Shown: piece after piece, positions 14,290 to 25,605 of the stretch
Layout: each line of letters starts with the position of its first letter
Position numbering within the stretch: position 1 is the first letter of the stretch
From: Xiphias gladius
Taxonomy: Eukaryota; Chordata; Actinopteri; Istiophoriformes; Xiphiidae
Assembly (NCBI RefSeq): GCF_016859285.1
Contig: NC_053414.1
Span: 25,825,530 to 25,889,529, forward strand
Direction: 5' to 3'
DNA length: 64,000 nucleotides
The notes under the pieces: generated by a model
What the model was told of the DNA's origin: nothing
The model's database searches: none
What the model saw: only the letters and a program-made list of their open reading frames with translations
Position numbers and translations under genes: made by a program

Positions 14290-15140
14290 TAGGTGTACTT
14301 AAACATATCAAAGCATAATTATGGATTGTATCCAGTTGTCCATTTGTCCTTTATTTTGTGAGTGTAAATATAGTAAAACATCCTCCAAATGGAACTTTTT
14401 ACATCCGGCAATCAACTTTTTTCAGGAATCTTGGAAACATATTTCTGGAGAGAAAAAAAAAATCTCAAGGCAGAATAATTGCTTCAGTATCAAAAGAGAT
14501 TACACTTCAAAGTAGATAATTCTTTAGACAAGTCAATTTGAATTGGAAACAGGTGAAATGATCTCAGCCTACTTTCTGAGTTTCAGTTATGCTATTGGTT
14601 TGTGCAATATCAGTTGGTCCACCACTTTGATCCAGAGTGACATTACGTACAGACATTCATGGTTTGCTGACGATGAAGCCTAATGACTTTGGTGACACCC
14701 TGAGTTTTGCTGTGGCACCACCAGCAGTTTCAAGTTTTTGGTTTTGTGTGACATGCCTTGACAGCTATTGGACTGATTGACACTAAATATGTAACAACCA
14801 CTCATGTCCCCCTCAGGATGATTTGTTCCCCTGATCCCCTGACTTTTCATCTAGGGGCCTTTGTCAACATTTAATTTTGGCCAGCAATTTGGTTTATGAT
14901 CAAATACCTGCAAAACTTGTGACATTCCCATCAGCCTTGACTGTATTTAGTGTTTACTCCTAATTAGCAAATGCTAGCATGTTGCCATGCTAAACAGAGA
15001 TGGTGAACATGGTAATCATCATACCTGCTAAACATGAACATGCTAACATTGTCGGCATGTTAGCATGCTGATGTTAGCATTTAGCTCAAAGAACGACTGT
15101 GCCTAAGTACAGCCTGACAGAGATGCTAGCGTGGCTGTAG
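14290..15140 (+). repeat. Dispersed teleost repeats, including copy 1 of a TAGCATG-rich element
   Basis: The part from about 14600 to 15140 is similar along its length to 17040-17600. Shared blocks include CCACCACTTTG-TCCAGA, CTATTGGA-TGA, AATACCTGCAAAACT, CATC-CATCAG-CTGA, CATGGTGAACAT, CATGTTAGCAT, TTAGCATTTAGCT and CTGTGCCTAAG. It ends in short TAGCATG repeats. The preceding 14290-14570 also reads like a dispersed repeat, and a related block, GGAAACAGGT-AAAT-ATCTCAGCC, recurs at about 15270. No coding capacity seen. Confidence 0.7.
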
Positions 15141-16713
15141 ACTCTTCTTCTTGTTCAGGAATCTTTGAGACATAACTCCTTGTAAAATTATTTCTCACGA
15201 AGTAGCAGCTCATGTATCATGACAATGAAACTCCATTATAGAAAATTAAAAATTCAAGTTGATTTGTACTGGAAACAGGTAAAATAATCTCAGCCATAAA
15301 GTGTTTTGTGTTTGTTTAGAAAACTGGATTTTGAATTACAAAACATATTTTTTGCTGTAAAACCCCATGCTCCTGGAAGCTGTCAGCATTTCTTGGAAAA
15401 TCTTTTACATAGAATAGATAACCTATAAAAAACACTTGGAATGAACTGAAATCACAATGTTTCATTTACCCTAATATGTTCGCAGCCCATTCAGCTGAAC
15501 CTCGGGACAGCAGTACAGTTTTCTTTTCTCAGAATTGCCCCCCAGCCCCCCTCTGTGAGTCTGTGTACACCACTGCATGTCACAGCAATACACCAACATG
15601 TTCAAATGCATCTGTCAAGGTCATAGCAACAGGTCAATAGCGAGATTGTTATTACTAAATGGTCCGGCGCGGACATATGTACATGAGTCCAAGAATGAGA
15701 AGTTAACTGTTGCGTTGTTTCGGAGAAACTGATGAGCTTGACACAGAGACAGAGAGGTCCAGTGTGAAGCATTTCCATGTGCGGGGAGGAAGTATCACTG
15801 TCCAGAGGATCGCTCATGGAACAATGTTCCTTTTTTCTGTGCAACCTCACCCCGACTGAACTTCCAGCACCACTCAGTCCTCACATGCTCTCCACTCTCG
15901 TTTTCTGTGTATTATATAACAGCTCTTATTTCCATTCATACTATCTGCTGGCATTCAAGTGACTCGCTCTCTCTGTATGGCTGTCTTTAGATTCTGCATT
16001 TACAATTCATGGTTATATAATTAAAGATTAACTCACAGGTGCAGTGACACAGGGGCAATGCAATGAGTGAGTGAGTGACATTACACATCATCACATATTT
16101 GTTCTTTTACAGTGGCAACTGGTGTGTTTGATAATCGAATGTGATGGAAATAAAAAATATAATCATATGCTCTTTTTGTGCGCGTGTTTTTTAAAGAAAC
16201 AAAGGGAGCAGGTACAGAACACATTTTTCCGTGTAACTGTGTTACCTTGAACTGCTTGTTATGGGTACTTACCTGCAAAGAGCAAATGAGGACAACTCAA
16301 GCCACCATGACGGCTATGCACACAGGCTTTTGTAAACTAGATGACCTAATCTGACACAGTGATGTAAAAAACTGAAGGAGAAAAACAGAAACCCGATAGT
16401 GTTGCAGGTGTTAAATGGATCAGCAAAGATCCTCTCTTTATCAAAATCACAAGAAATAAATTTTCTCTGCTTGAAATAAAACTTCAGTAAAAAACAGACT
16501 GTCGAGTTAGAGCTCATCGCATGAGTTTTATATACTAAAATGTTAAATCCAGTAAATAGTGGGAAAGCTCTCATATATTTAGATTTATGATTTTTTTTTT
16601 TCAGGAATCATGACCCAATTAAAATTGGTTAACTGAGTCAAACATGTTGGGTAATGTTTAAGATCACTTTGACCTGTTTGTGTGTGTGCGTGTTTGCATG
16701 CGCATGTGTGCGC

Positions 16714-16715
<2 letters not shown>

Positions 16716-16752
<37 letters not shown>
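16716..16752 (+). repeat. (GT)n microsatellite
   Basis: About 18 GT units follow an impure TG/CG stretch from 16677, ending in GA-rich sequence. Confidence 0.95.
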
Positions 16753-16759
<7 letters not shown>

Positions 16760-17039
16760 TAGAGAAAGAAAGAGTGTAGCGATATGTAGCTTTTGAGGAT
16801 TTCTCCCACTGTTTTACTGTATGAGTGAAGAACAGGTTTAACATGATAAACTTGTCCAGCCACATTAGGGCAGCCAGCCTAAAAAAACTAAAGCAACACT
16901 TCCAGGTACAACTATAAAATTAAAACCCTCGTTGAAGGACTTATAAGCATATACAATGCCTTATATGGTGTTGTCCGAGTGGCCCGAAAGGAAATTTATT
17001 TTTTAGCCATGCTAGCCAAATGGTTCCAGGCATGGCACA

Positions 17040-17600
17040 GTCAGTCTCTTTTTGTTCCACCACTTTGGTCCAGACCGAAATATCTTGATAATTTTTGGAT
17101 GAATTGCCATGAAATTTTGTGCAAATGTTCATGGTCCCCAGAGGATGAATCCCACTGACTGTGATGATGACTCTGGCGCCACCAATGGGTCAAAGTTTTC
17201 ACTTATCCTGTGAAATATTTCCACATCTATTGGATGGACTGGCAAAAAAAAATTGCTGACCGTGGTGCCCTGATCCTATACCGTAAGAACTGTGGTGATC
17301 CTTTATTTCCTTTAATGTCTTTTCATCAAGCGTCACCATCAGGTCAAAATTTCAATTTGTCCAGTACTTTGGTTTTTGACTTAATACCTGCAAAACTAAA
17401 GACATCCTCATCAGGCTGAGCTGTACTTTTTGTGTAATGCTAATGAGAAAATGTTATCATATTAACACACTAAACTTACATGGTGAACATTATATCTAGC
17501 TAGCATCAGCATGTTAGCATTGTCATTTTGAACATTAGCATTTAGCTACTGTGCCTAAGAAGTGCCTCACAAGGTTGCTAGCATGGCTATACTCTTAGTT
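17040..17600 (+). repeat. Copy 2 of the TAGCATG-rich dispersed repeat
   Basis: Homologous in the same orientation to 14600-15140, with the same ordered blocks and terminal TTAGCATTTAGCT / GTGCCTAAG. Similarity is moderate with many indels, so these are old independent insertions or an old local duplication. Confidence 0.7.
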
Positions 17601-18058
17601 TACCTCAGTATTTTTGTTTCATGGTCAGATTTCTATCAGTTCTTTTTTTTTTTTTTGTCTCAAATAAACCCAATTCATGGACCTGCTAGTGGTATTAGGA
17701 GAGAGAATTAGAGGAGAAGCTAGCCAAACACTATTAAGACAATACAACAGTCTGTTTATAGTATTCATCTCACAATGAAATTTGTTGTAACAAGTGTAAA
17801 CCTCAGTTTTAACCTCAGTATGAGTCAGCAGTGCTACTTTGGCAGGCCACTATCTTTAATGTAAGTCAAGTCATTGTTAGAGGCTTTGGGCTTACAGTTT
17901 ATTTTTAACATTGTACGTCTTTCGACTGCCAACTGTAGCAAAGTTAAAAAAAAAAAGGAAAAAAACAACAACTTGTGTGGTATTACTTTGCGAGCAGCAG
18001 GGTTGCTGCCGTTCATTCTGAGTTTCTCCGCTGGTTTGGCTCAGCTGGCTTCCCGTTT

Positions 18059-18088
18059 GGAGGAGGAGGAGGAGGAGGAGGAGGAGGA
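18059..18088 (+). repeat. (GGA)n tract in first exon or promoter of first nfil3-like gene
   Basis: About ten GGA units lie in a GC-rich island (about 18030-18200) that marks the start region of the gene. This tract would be purine-rich in the 5' UTR. Confidence 0.9.
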
Positions 18089-18212
18089 TCGGAGGGGGGG
18101 GTCAGCCGGGGTGAGGAACCGACCCCGGCTGAACCGATCAGTGGGGGAAGAACCGAGAGAGATGCGGAGCTTTTGAGGAGCAGACACATCCAGACGACCT
18201 CTGAAGCTCCAC

Positions 18213-19064
18213 ATGTCTCCTCACTCTGACCGAACAGCTTTGTATAAAAGATTTCAGCAGCTGTTTGATTTGTAAGTAAAATCTCCTTTATACTTTCATT
18301 TTTTTCAAGGGATTTAGTACTAATTCAATTCTTTCTTCTCTTTAATCACGCGTGGGTATTTAGTCAAATAGTTTTTAAGAGGGTTTATGAATATTTTATA
18401 GTTAGCATCCCATACCGGGTGAAATACGGGAGTAGGCTACTTTTATGTTATCAACAAACTATTCAGGGCTCATCAGTCATGTATTAACAGTTAACAGGGT
18501 TTAATGAAAACATCTCGGTAGTGATAACTGTAAATGCCTGGCTATGGTCTCCGGCCAGCAAATAATTTGACTCTTAGTCAAATTCTGCAAATTAAATTTA
18601 AGATTTAAAGGAATAATCATTTTGGATTGTTCACAGTTTTTTTAACCAGAAACTTCTGAATTACTCTTTATGAATTAATTTTTATGATGGTTTATACATA
18701 AATATGATGAATTAAAATTTCACTGGTGAAATATAGAGACAATTACACAATTTGTATAGAATTAGACAGTTGTTATTATGAGTCTATTTCTGTAGCTTTA
18801 TCCCTCTGAAATGCTCGTAATTATCTGTTTTAATCTGAAAAGGTTTTTTTTCCATTATTTTAAGCTCTTTTCCAAATGATAAATACATTACAACATTCAG
18901 CTGGCAGCAGTATAATGTTGATTAAATGTTTTGCAACCTTGTAAACAAATCCTAAACTCATCATGTGTTTGTCTTTTTTCAACACTAGGTGGTGCCATTA
19001 TAGCATATTTCACTCTGAACCTCCAACCATCAGCGAGTTCTTAACAGACCCTGCAGCTCCCTGA
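18213..19064 (+). CDS. Spliced 44-codon upstream ORF of first nfil3-like gene
   Basis: Non-coding exon 1 ends at donor GTAAGT (exon end 18271), and the acceptor CACTAG puts exon 2 at 18989. Across this junction an ATG at 18213 opens a frame of 44 codons (starting MSPHSDRTALYKRFQQLFD), which ends at TGA 19062-19064. That is 11 nt before the main ATG at 19076. The spacing suits termination-reinitiation control of the bZIP protein. Whether a stable peptide is made is unknown. Confidence 0.45.
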
Positions 19065-19075
19065 AGTGATTGAAC

Positions 19076-20341
19076 ATGACCTGTCAGACTGTGGGAGCCA
19101 TCATCCAAGACCTGTCAGTGCCCTCACCGCGGGGTGTGGAGGGACTGGAGTCCAGGCCTCTGGGAATGGCTGAGTCTTTTACGGATGAGGCTGTTTCAAT
19201 CCTGACCTCCACAAGCCAACTGGCCCGGACCCTCCTGGGTCGCACCTTTGTCCTCAAACACAAAGAGAGCCTCGCCAACGCGGAAGCTAAGGCTGGTAGC
19301 AGCTGCGACGAAGATAATGGCAATAATGCACGCCGCAAACGGGAGTTCATCCCCAACGAGAAGAAAGATGAAGGCTATTGGGACAAGAGAAGAAAAAACA
19401 ACGAGGCAGCCAAACGGTCCAGAGAGAAGCGGCGGGCCAATGACATGGTGCTAGAGAGGAGGGTCCTGGGACTGCTGGAGGAAAACGCTCGACTGAGGGC
19501 CGAGCTGTTGGCCCTCAAGTTTCGCTTCGGTCTGGTCAAGGACCCGTCTGATGTGACCATCCTGCCGCTCTCTGCACCCATATGTTCTCATCCACCACCC
19601 AGTACAACACATTACTACCAGCCTCACACTGACGGACCCTCATACCTCAACACACAGCAAAGGGCCAGCGCCCACCACATCCAGACTCACCCTCTGCAGC
19701 AGGCTGCCATCTATGGCCCAAGGGGAGCCGGGCCTCTGTCAAGTCACAGCGTATCCGAGGAGTCCGGAGTTTCCACATCATGTAGCTCAAATATGGGCAG
19801 CCCTGTGTTTTTTGATGACACGTTGAGTGAACGTGAAGGGCCTTCGCCAAGGGAGCTGGTGGAGGAGCAGCAGGGCTACAACACCCACATCTATCCCCTG
19901 GAGGTCAACGGGGGTCAGTATGTAAACAAACAGGACTCACCTGATGGTTTGAAGAGCCTCCCGCACAAGCTCCGCTTCAAAAGCCCCAGTGGTAGCAGTG
20001 ACGTAGGGGAGATGCCTCTTTCCTCTGATAACAGACACAGTGGACCACCTGTGGCTACAGTGGGGCCAAACATCCAGGTTAGGAACCACGAACAGGCAGG
20101 ATGGGACAGTCGGGCAGAGGGTCAGGTTCCCTGGTCCAGGGAGGAGCCCAGCGGTGGACTTGGACAGCAGTATCAGAGTCCATCCTCTGGGTCTTATAAC
20201 TCCTCCTCTCTGCAGATCCCTAGGGACATCAAGTATACAACAGAGGACATCAATCTGAGGTCGCAGATCAGCTGTTTGTCTCAGGAAGTGGCTCAGCTCA
20301 AAAGGCTCTTCTCTCAGCAGCTGCTCTCCAAGATTGCATGA
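19076..20341 (+). CDS. NFIL3/E4BP4-type bZIP factor, copy 1 (421 aa)
   Basis: A single coding exon. NFIL3 proteins are nuclear bZIP repressors that bind D-box DNA as dimers and act in circadian and immune programmes. The basic region lies at about residues 104-120 ([19 protein letters not shown]), preceded by the NFIL3-specific REFIPNEKKDEGYW. The leucine zipper is at about 125-153 (VLGLLEENARLRAELLALK). A conserved SLPHKLRFK motif lies near 295, and the C-terminus DINLRSQISCLSQEVAQLKR matches the human NFIL3 tail. The ATG at 19076 follows the uORF stop by 11 nt. A non-coding exon 1 ends at 18271. The same architecture as the gene at 34743 indicates tandem duplication. No gene symbol is given because fish carry several numbered nfil3 paralogues that cannot be told apart here. 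Confidence 0.92.
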   Translation: MTCQTVGAIIQDLSVPSPRGVEGLESRPLGMAESFTDEAVSILTSTSQLARTLLGRTFVLKHKESLANAEAKAGSSCDEDNGNNARRKREFIPNEKKDEGYWDKRRKNNEAAKRSREKRRANDMVLERRVLGLLEENARLRAELLALKFRFGLVKDPSDVTILPLSAPICSHPPPSTTHYYQPHTDGPSYLNTQQRASAHHIQTHPLQQAAIYGPRGAGPLSSHSVSEESGVSTSCSSNMGSPVFFDDTLSEREGPSPRELVEEQQGYNTHIYPLEVNGGQYVNKQDSPDGLKSLPHKLRFKSPSGSSDVGEMPLSSDNRHSGPPVATVGPNIQVRNHEQAGWDSRAEGQVPWSREEPSGGLGQQYQSPSSGSYNSSSLQIPRDIKYTTEDINLRSQISCLSQEVAQLKRLFSQQLLSKIA

Positions 20342-21025
20342 AACCTGAACAGAGGAGGATCTAATCTAGGCTAAAGCTAATAAACAGATTTCACCTCACA
20401 TCTTTCCAAAAGATTGATATCACATTCTGCTGATTTCCACAGTGCAGCATGGCACCGATGCAAACAGCCACCTCTTAAATGCCAAACTTTATTTACAACA
20501 CCTGTAAATATCCATCTGTGATGGCCAGTACACCACTAAGAGAAAAGACGTTTAACTTTAAAAAATAATGCTCAATATCTGAAAAACTGTTAAAAAAGGT
20601 GATTCATCGTGTCCTCGGATCATCCTGATTTCTGGGGATTTGAAAGACGCTTCACAGGTCTGAACACAGATCAGTCACAGACACTGGGAGAACATGTTAG
20701 ATCCTAAGCATGCACACAGTTATAACTTGTAGCACCTCAGTCTCACCCTGGTCACCACAAATGGGAACATTAACACATCTGTCCACATGTCTCTTCTTTG
20801 AGACATCATACATTTGTTTATCCTTTCAGCACAATATACAGTACGTTGTGTATAACATTATCTTGTGTTAAACGTGTGATAAATGTGATAAATATGACTA
20901 TTGGATTGTACTGTGGTTTTGTGTTGTTCACTATATCTGTTTCTGGTTTATCTTATGACAGCAAGGTACATAGAAATTGTCATCATCACTGTGCAGAATT
21001 GTAACTGAAGTGAACTGTATTTGAA

Positions 21026-21031
21026 AATAAA
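21026..21031 (+). terminator. Poly(A) signal AATAAA of nfil3-like copy 1
   Basis: AATAAA lies 685 bp after the stop codon, with a GT/T-rich stretch following at about 21050-21065. This gives a 3' UTR of about 0.7 kb. Confidence 0.65.
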
Positions 21032-21475
21032 AGTATATTTTAGCCAAGAAGACTGGTGAATCTTTTAGGACAAGTTGAGATATTCTTCGCATAATTTAAA
21101 CTGGGCTACATGTATTTTAAACCATCAATGTGCAATAGGCAAGACAGTTTTAAGCCCTTCTAAACTGCACTTTGCATTACATCACAGACTCAGTGTGGTT
21201 GGGCAGAGCGAGCAATGGTAGGTGTGGCACTGGAGTGGGGAGGTGCACTGCGCAAGAGTATGAACATGTCACAAGTTGCTTTTCAGCTCAAGTGATGCCA
21301 TATGAATTTCAGTTATGGCCCTCCTTCCTTTAATTCATCCTTTTAAAACGTGAACCCCACCTTGGTGTCAGCCCGCCCATACTGAACTAAGGTTAGTGAA
21401 TCGAGGGGGGACAGTGGGGTGTCTGACAGTACCAGGGAGAGAGGGGTGGGTGCAGGGAGAAGAGCGAGACTCTGC

Positions 21476-21530
21476 ATGAGTCATCTATCACGTCAGCAGT
21501 AGAAAGCTATTTTTAGGCTCAAAGCAGCTG
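21476..21530 (+). promoter_or_regulatory. Compact cluster of AP-1, CRE-like, MEF2 and E-box motifs
   Basis: Within 55 bp: ATGAGTCAT (AP-1, 21476-21484), CACGTCAGCA (CRE/MARE-like), CTATTTTTAG (perfect MEF2 consensus, 21507-21516) and CAGCTG (E-box, 21525-21530). Four good motifs this close suggest an enhancer about 450 bp past the copy 1 poly(A) site. Function is inferred only. Confidence 0.3.
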
Positions 21531-21784
21531 CGGTGGAGACTGATTGGCCCATATGGAAGTTAAGGATACAGGTTCAGAATACATTAACACCTGGAAAGGA
21601 AACAAATCTGCAGATGGAAATGTGAAGTCCATTCTGATAGCAGTGGGAAGCCAGAGAGCCACAATGAATACACTGGATTATTACGTTTTGTGTGAAAATA
21701 TGATTAATTTGACTGAATGTCATTATTCTGTATGAACACATTCTTGAATAATTGTATATTCAGTGTTCAATCATTTTTTTATTA

Positions 21785-21798
21785 ACACCAGGTGGCGC
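21785..21798 (+). promoter_or_regulatory. CTCF-like site between the two nfil3 genes
   Basis: ACACCAGGTGGCGC matches CCASYAGRKGGCRS at 13 of 14 positions (first base differs). It has the same orientation as the site at 2323. Confidence 0.35.
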
Positions 21799-22477
21799 CA
21801 ACTATCTTTATCATCATGGATCACTGACTCTCATTCATTCATTCGTTCATTCACAGCAGCGTTACTACAGAGGTCGTCTCCTCCATTGTGCTTCCTGTAG
21901 TACTACATTCTGCACTTGCAGAACAAGCAGCAGTGCAACTGTGTGTTGGAAGCTAAGCACTCCCACCTTCAAATGATCCATTTTATTCACAAAACACAGC
22001 GCAAGCATGAGGCACGAGCTTGGAAATAACAATTGCATGACCTCTACAAATACATTTTAATGCTAACGTGTGAGGTTACACAGGTATCAGCAGACCTGCG
22101 CTGCTGCAGAGACCCATTCTTTGGGCCGTGGCCCTGTTTCTCTCTCTCCCCAAAACAACAACAAGATGCTTTTGAGATCCTTTGTCTGTGATCAATCTTC
22201 ATCAAGCCCAGTCTGCAACCCCCATGCCACAAGCCACATAGCAAGGAGTGAGAGCCTTTTGGTTGCTAGGCAGGCACCACCACACCACCACAGTTGCCAA
22301 GGGAATGCCTGCATGCAGAGGCAGCTGGAAAGATGGAGAATTGTGTTGGGGGATGGTGTTTCTATTAGAGAACTGGTGGGGGAGGAGCTAGACAAGTTCA
22401 AGGCCGCTGTTTCCCCAACATGGTCTAATGGTAGTGATGATAGTGTGTATATGAGTGTGTTTTGGTAACGGATGCAC

Positions 22478-22507
22478 GTGTGTGTGTGTGTGTGTGTGTC
22501 TGTGTGT

Positions 22508-22546
<39 letters not shown>

Positions 22547-22559
22547 GGTGTGTGTGTGT
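22478..22559 (+). repeat. (GT)n microsatellite with interruptions
   Basis: A GT tract of about 80 bp interrupted by TC, TA and CG dinucleotides. Confidence 0.95.
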
Positions 22560-23556
22560 CTGAATATAGAGACAAAGCAGGGGGAAGGGATGTGAGTGAG
22601 AAAGTGGGTTGGAGGGGGATGTGTGTCTGATACAAAACAGGGCTGACGTAACTGCACATGAAATATGGTGGGGATGAGGACAACAGGCTTTGTAGGATAA
22701 TAGTAAATATCCTAAGCAGATAAACAAAAACAAGGAAGATGAAATGGTGAGAACTCAAAAAAAATGGTACTATGATGTATTTATTTATAATAAAGAAGTT
22801 ACATTCTTTTTATTTGTTTCATCAGCCATGGATAGTAACAATGATTTCACTGTCAATTTTTTTATTTTTTATTAAAGTATGCGTTTTTACTGCTTACAAG
22901 ATGAGAGATAGAATCCAGTATTTATTATTTCTACCGTTCATTATACTAAAATCTTAATACAGAGCATGGAAAAAATGAAAATGATGCATGTGGAATTTAT
23001 ATGGAGCAGGAGAAAAAAATCAAAAGAGCAAAAAATAGCAAATCACAGCTAATGCTTTTACAATAATGACACAATAAATACCTTAATGTGTAAACAAAGG
23101 GTTCCACTCTGCTGTCTGCCACTGCAAACACAACTCAGTTAATGTTCTGATCTAATTGATAGATAGTCTGAAGTCTATCAGAATGCATTTTTACTATGTA
23201 TATTAGAGAGACTTAAACTGGAATAAACTAAATAGGAAAAGGGTGGTGACTGTCATAATCCGAAATATTTCCTTACAATGCAACTTGTTGTAAGTATGCT
23301 TTATAATGTATGCAGCGGTGTAGCAAATACACGTTATCAGCAAATTGCATTTGAAGTATCAAAAGAAAAAGTACTCATTAAGCAGCAGAATGTCCTATAT
23401 TATTGTAATATTATAACTTATGTATGTAAGAAACGATTAAATGCTGTAGCTAGTCAAGGTGGGGCTATTTTTAACTACTTCATATACTGCCGCACAATTT
23501 AATCAGTAATAATAAATCATATTTTATAAGATGATTATATTCTTTATATAATATCA

Positions 23557-23683
23557 TCAAAACCATTCCTGAACAATTTTTGCAGTGTGGCAGGGTGCAT
23601 TATCCTACTGCAAGAGGCCAATGCCATCAGGGAATACCGTTGTCATGAATGGGTGTACTTTTCTGCAACAATGTTTAGGTAGG
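23557..23683 (-). mobile_element. Tc1/mariner-like transposon remnant, transposase 3' part
   Basis: On the minus strand this reads a degenerate Tc1 transposase segment with HPFMTTVFPDG and DNAPCHTAKIVQEW. The latter surrounds the second catalytic Asp of the DDE domain. An in-frame stop replaces the expected Gln just before DNAPCH, so it is dead. The rest of the same element continues at 26515 after the LTR insertion. The element's 3' end (left side here) is missing; homology stops at about 23557. Confidence 0.85.
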
Positions 23684-23834
23684 TGTAGTGTACATCCCCT
23701 CTGAGAGGGGAAAGGTTAAGAGGTTACATAGTTTTTGTTCCTGGATGTTACCGGAGTGTGGATGGAATGAACAGTTTGTTAACTGTCTGAACGATGTAAT
23801 GTGTTTGGTGTTAAAGTTGAGCAAGAACACTATA
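23684..23834 (+). repeat. 5' LTR of the Gypsy-type element
   Basis: Shares long blocks with 26374-26514, including AAAGGTTAAGAGGTTAC, TAGTTTTTGTTCC, GGAGTGTGGA, TAATGTGTTTGGTGTTAAAG and GCAAGAACACTA. The start TGTAGTG is the inverse of the 3' LTR end CACTACA. Confidence 0.8.
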
Positions 23835-23939
23835 TTTTGCGACAATGATATAAAATGCGTCACTGTGTTATGCACGCCAAACCGGTTACTGTTTGAAGTT
23901 TAATCTGACGAGGGGGAAGAAAAAAAAAAGAGGACACTG

Positions 23940-24585
23940 TTGTTTACTCTGAGAATGGTGCTGAGTTTACCTGCCGTTGCTCCTTTTGATGTGCTGTCCG
24001 ACTCAGCTAATGTTGGTGTGTGCTGGCAGAAGTGGATAAATAGTTTCAAACTCTATTTAACTGCATCAGGAGTTTATGATGCTGCACAGAAAAGAGCTTT
24101 GCTGCAGCACTTAGCAGGCGCCGAAGTCCAAAACATCTTTTTCAGGCTTGATGACACGGGAGAAGATGGAGGCTATGAATTAGCATTAAACAGTTTGGAG
24201 CCACATTTCACGCCTCAGAAAAACATCCCCTACAAGAGACTCGTCTAGACAAACAGAACAAACACAAGGAGAGCCCATAGACAGTTTTGTGAGCGGACTA
24301 AAGAGGCTAGCAGCTACGTGTGAGTTTGACAATTACAAAGACGATTTCATACGTGACCAAGTTATTGATAAATGCACTTCAAACACACTGAGCCGACAAC
24401 TGTTGCATGAAAAAGATCTGAACCTGGCAGGGCTCCAAGAAATTCCAAGGGCAATGCAGAGAGCAGGCCAAGCTTCAAGGATGGAGAAAGGAACAGTCAA
24501 CGCATTGGAGAGAAGACCTGTTAAAGGGGGAGTCAAAATGGCAAGACCCAAATTGTCTACAACTCAGGGATCATTCACCAAGTGA
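23940..24585 (+). pseudogene. gag-like fragments of the LTR element (frameshifted)
   Basis: The first frame, 23940-24248, shows a retrotransposon capsid-type start with W-KWINSFKLYLTASGV and an RALLQHLAG segment. It stops just after IPYKRLV, and the capsid continues in another frame (24289-24585) with FVSGLKRLAATCEFD and IRDQVIDKC. This is a typical Gypsy gag helix arrangement. A zinc-knuckle remnant follows at about 24600-24645 with its first Cys replaced. It is a broken copy and no function is expected. Confidence 0.75.
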
Positions 24586-25323
24586 TGTGCAAAGCATAAA
24601 AAGTTATTGGTGTGGTCAGGAAGGACACATAGGTCATGAATGCACCATGATAAAAAAAAAAAGTACATAGAAGGACATTTTGCAAAAAAGTGCAAAACGA
24701 AGAACATACATAAAGTGAATGGAATTACAACCACAACCAGGAGCACAGTGACGGTGACGATGGCCATGTAACCATATAGTCACTCATAGTACTGAAAATG
24801 GAACACTAACTGTACTTGTGCTAGGGAGAAAGACTGCTATTAAGATGGGGCCTCTTCACATAGGCCCTATTGACCAGGTGAACGCCATCCAACAAAGGAG
24901 ACAGCAGATTTACAGAAGCACAAAGGGACAAGTAATATAAAATTTGTTTTCAGGGCTTAGGCAAACAGCTAGAGCTTCCTGTAGACGACAGTGTAAAACC
25001 TGTGGCCCAGCCTGTTTGCAGAGTGGCAGTCAGTTGAAAAAAAAAAGACAGGTGGATGAGAAACTCAAACTACATGTGGAGATGGGTGTGATCGAGAGGT
25101 TAATGGGCCAACAGGATGGGTACTCCATTAGTTGTGGTACATGGTTAGAGACAGCCAAGACTGTGTGTGGACATGTGCAGAGAAAATGTGATACAGCTTA
25201 TTGGACTATCAAAACTGAACTCTCCACTGCTGGATGAATAGTATTGATAAGCTCCCGCATTGTCATTCCACATGCAGCACGATGCCAGAGGCTGATTTTA
25301 GTGCATGAAGGACATCGGGAATA

Positions 25324-25605
25324 GTGAAAACTAAACAAAGGCTGAAGACAAAAGCATGGGGGCCTGGAATTGATCAGGAAGCAGAGGACTTAGTTAGGTC
25401 ATGTCATGATTGTCAGTTCAACAGCTCAACTTCACAGGACGTCCCTACTACATGGACAGAGCTCTCAGCAAAGCTATGGCCGATACTTGCTCTTGACATA
25501 TGTGGACCATTCCCATCTGGAAGCTACCTACTGGTACTTAATGACTATTATTCAAGATGGGTGACTGTTGATCCTCAGAAACCCAATCTTGGCAAACATA
25601 ATTAA
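25324..25605 (+). pseudogene. Integrase fragment of the LTR element
   Basis: Contains the CHDCQ part of the integrase zinc-binding region, then LALDICGPFPSG with the first catalytic Asp and VLNDYYSRWV. The frame breaks afterwards. Further integrase core remnants can be traced in other frames to about 25910 (ending near SPSELLFNH). Confidence 0.75.

Larger units (their letters stand above)
21060..23550. other. Spacer between nfil3-like copy 1 and nested transposons
   Basis: No gene recognised. It holds a motif cluster at 21476-21530, a CTCF-like site at 21785 and a long (GT)n tract at 22478-22559. Long minus-strand ORFs over the tract are repeat artefacts. The rest, 22.7-23.5 kb, is very AT-rich and shows nothing identifiable. 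Confidence 0.5.

Noticed and set aside
18243..18250. TATAAAAG resembling a TATA box
   Set aside because: It lies 21 bases before the exon 1 donor, so a start 25-30 bases downstream would leave no exon 1; more likely part of the leader.
21541..21556. CCCATATGGA as a CArg/SRF box
   Set aside because: Only four A/T bases lie between CC and GG; a CArG box needs six.
22192..22758. 188-codon minus-strand ORF with Thr-His runs
   Set aside because: The long frame is produced by the (GT)n microsatellite and has no family features.
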